Below are positions 63,321-64,000 of a stretch of DNA of 64,000 nucleotides, one piece after another (position 1 is the first letter of the stretch; each line of letters begins with the position of its first letter). The stretch is taken from positions 558,001 through 622,000 of the forward strand of contig NZ_NKFL01000004.1 of assembly GCF_002223055.1 (NCBI RefSeq), read 5' to 3'. The stretch is from Burkholderia sp. HI2500. Lineage in GTDB: Bacteria > Pseudomonadota > Gammaproteobacteria > Burkholderiales > Burkholderiaceae. The notes below the pieces were generated by a model, which did not search any database, was not told the origin of the DNA, and was given only the letters and a program-made list of their open reading frames with translations. Made by a program: the position numbers and the translations under genes.

Positions 63321-63941
63321 TTAGCGCGGTGCGCGCTGAGCGCTTTTCGGCCGGAACGCCGCGACCACCGCGGCGTCGGTCTCGATGTACGGGCCGCCGA
63401 TCAGGTCGATGCAGTAGGGCACCGCGGCGAAGATGCCGGGCACGGTCGACTTGCCGTCGGCATCGCGCAGCCCTTCGAGCGTTTCCCGGATCGACTTCGG
63501 CTGGCCGGGCAGGTTGACGATCAGCGCCGCATGGTCGGCCGTCTCGCGGATCACCGCGACCTGCCGCGACAGGATCGCGGTCGGCACGAAATTCAGGCTG
63601 ATCTGCCGCATCTGTTCGCCGAATCCCGGCATTTCCTTCGTCGCCACGGCCAGCGTGGCCTCGGGCGTCACGTCGCGGCGCGCCGGGCCCGTGCCGCCCG
63701 TCGTCAGCACGAGGTCGCACCCCGCGACGTCGACGAGTTCGGCGAGCGTGGCGGAGATCGTCGGCGCGTCGTCCTGGATCAGGCGCGTTTCGGCGCGCCA
63801 CGGCGACACCAGCGCGCCGGCGAGCCACTCCTGCAGCGCCGGAATGCCCTTGTCTTCGTAGACCCCCGTGCTTGCGCGGTCGCTGATCGACACGAGGCCG
63901 ACGACGAGCTCGTCCGGGTGGTTACGCTTCGTCGTCGTCAT
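63321..63941 (-). CDS. mogA: Molybdopterin adenylyltransferase
   Basis: A 206-residue MoeA/MogA-like protein. VGLVSISDRASTGVYEDKGI, IQDDAPTISATLAELVD and LVLTTGGTGPARRDVTPEAT are the MogA motifs; the end is PYCIDLIGGPYIETD. It adenylates molybdopterin before molybdenum insertion, and so supplies enzymes such as the fds formate dehydrogenase at the other end of the window. The start at 63941 follows GGAGAC. Its beginning overlaps the tail of the gene before it. Confidence 0.93.
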   Translation of the reverse strand: MTTTKRNHPDELVVGLVSISDRASTGVYEDKGIPALQEWLAGALVSPWRAETRLIQDDAPTISATLAELVDVAGCDLVLTTGGTGPARRDVTPEATLAVATKEMPGFGEQMRQISLNFVPTAILSRQVAVIRETADHAALIVNLPGQPKSIRETLEGLRDADGKSTVPGIFAAVPYCIDLIGGPYIETDAAVVAAFRPKSAQRAPR

Positions 63942-64000
63942 GGTCGTCTCCGGCGTCGTCCGCCGCTTCGTCGTCCGCATGGGACGTGCCGCCGGCGGTC
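63922..64000 (-). CDS. Acidic C-terminal tail, probable DarP (YjgA), partial
   Basis: A frame entering from the right edge reads TAGGTSHADDEAADDAGDDH and ends DDDEA at TAA (63924-63922), overlapping the mogA start by 20 bases. The acidic tail and the place before mogA fit DarP/YjgA, the 50S assembly factor, but only 25 residues are visible, so this is mostly context. Confidence 0.45.
   Translation of the reverse strand, partial: TAGGTSHADDEAADDAGDDHDDDEA

Noticed and set aside
1..64000. CRISPR arrays, rRNA and tRNA genes, insertion sequences
   Set aside because: I saw no spaced direct-repeat array, no tRNA or rRNA signature apart from ssrA and no transposase; visual search only.

Overview
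The window is a chromosomal segment of a high-GC betaproteobacterium, almost certainly Burkholderia (B. cepacia complex type). The reasons are the GC-rich third positions, the tmRNA tag ANDDTFALAA, the run serC-pheA-tyrA-aroA-cmk-rpsA-ihfB-lapA-lapB, the neighbourhood gyrA/ompA/ubiG/gph, and the fds formate dehydrogenase locus. This assignment comes from reading gene content, not from a database search.

Layout. 1-3113: start of the fds formate dehydrogenase operon (minus strand), its divergent regulator, and two small secreted proteins. 3384-21573: an integrated element of about 18.2 kb sitting in the 3' end of ssrA (tmRNA). It has a degenerate copy of the att core at the far end and matching 9-bp arm-type repeats inside both ends. 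It encodes a P4-type integrase, a second tyrosine recombinase, five small AlpA/Xis-like or other helix-turn-helix proteins, a C4-type antisense RNA switch, a DUF1376-like replication protein, a DnaB-like helicase, and three very large proteins that look like podovirus internal-virion (DNA-ejection) proteins. I see no terminase, portal, capsid, tail or lysis cassette. It is either a heavily deleted prophage or a phage-satellite-like element. A broken NRPS adenylation-domain relic lies just inside its left end.

21559-28023: ssrA, gph-ubiG, ompA, gyrA and a DUF2059 protein. 28179-35708: aromatic amino acid/serine biosynthesis running into translation (serC, pheA, tyrA, aroA, cmk, rpsA, ihfB). 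35919-41356: envelope/LPS genes (lapA, lapB, ugd, hldA, hldD) and a ComEA-like protein. 41568-45810: cysM, mltB, an HDAC-family amidohydrolase, a lipase-like hydrolase. 46030-50461: the metNIQ methionine importer and etfBA. 50673-55631: dadA with its Lrp-type regulator, an SOS-box radical SAM protein, a TM2 protein, a PQQ-type sugar dehydrogenase. 55785-63941: the rpsP-rimM-trmD-rplS ribosome operon, nudL, a CobD-like membrane protein, a DUF2007 protein, rsgA, an M48 protease, orn, mogA, and the tail of a probable darP.

Most interesting points: (1) the ssrA element lacking virion-assembly genes but keeping three ejection-type genes directly after the helicase; (2) a C4-type RNA with two loops complementary, in the correct antiparallel order, to the leader and Shine-Dalgarno of the gene directly downstream; (3) a LexA box inside a 40-bp near-perfect palindrome before a radical SAM gene; (4) a terminator-like hairpin filling the short metN leader.
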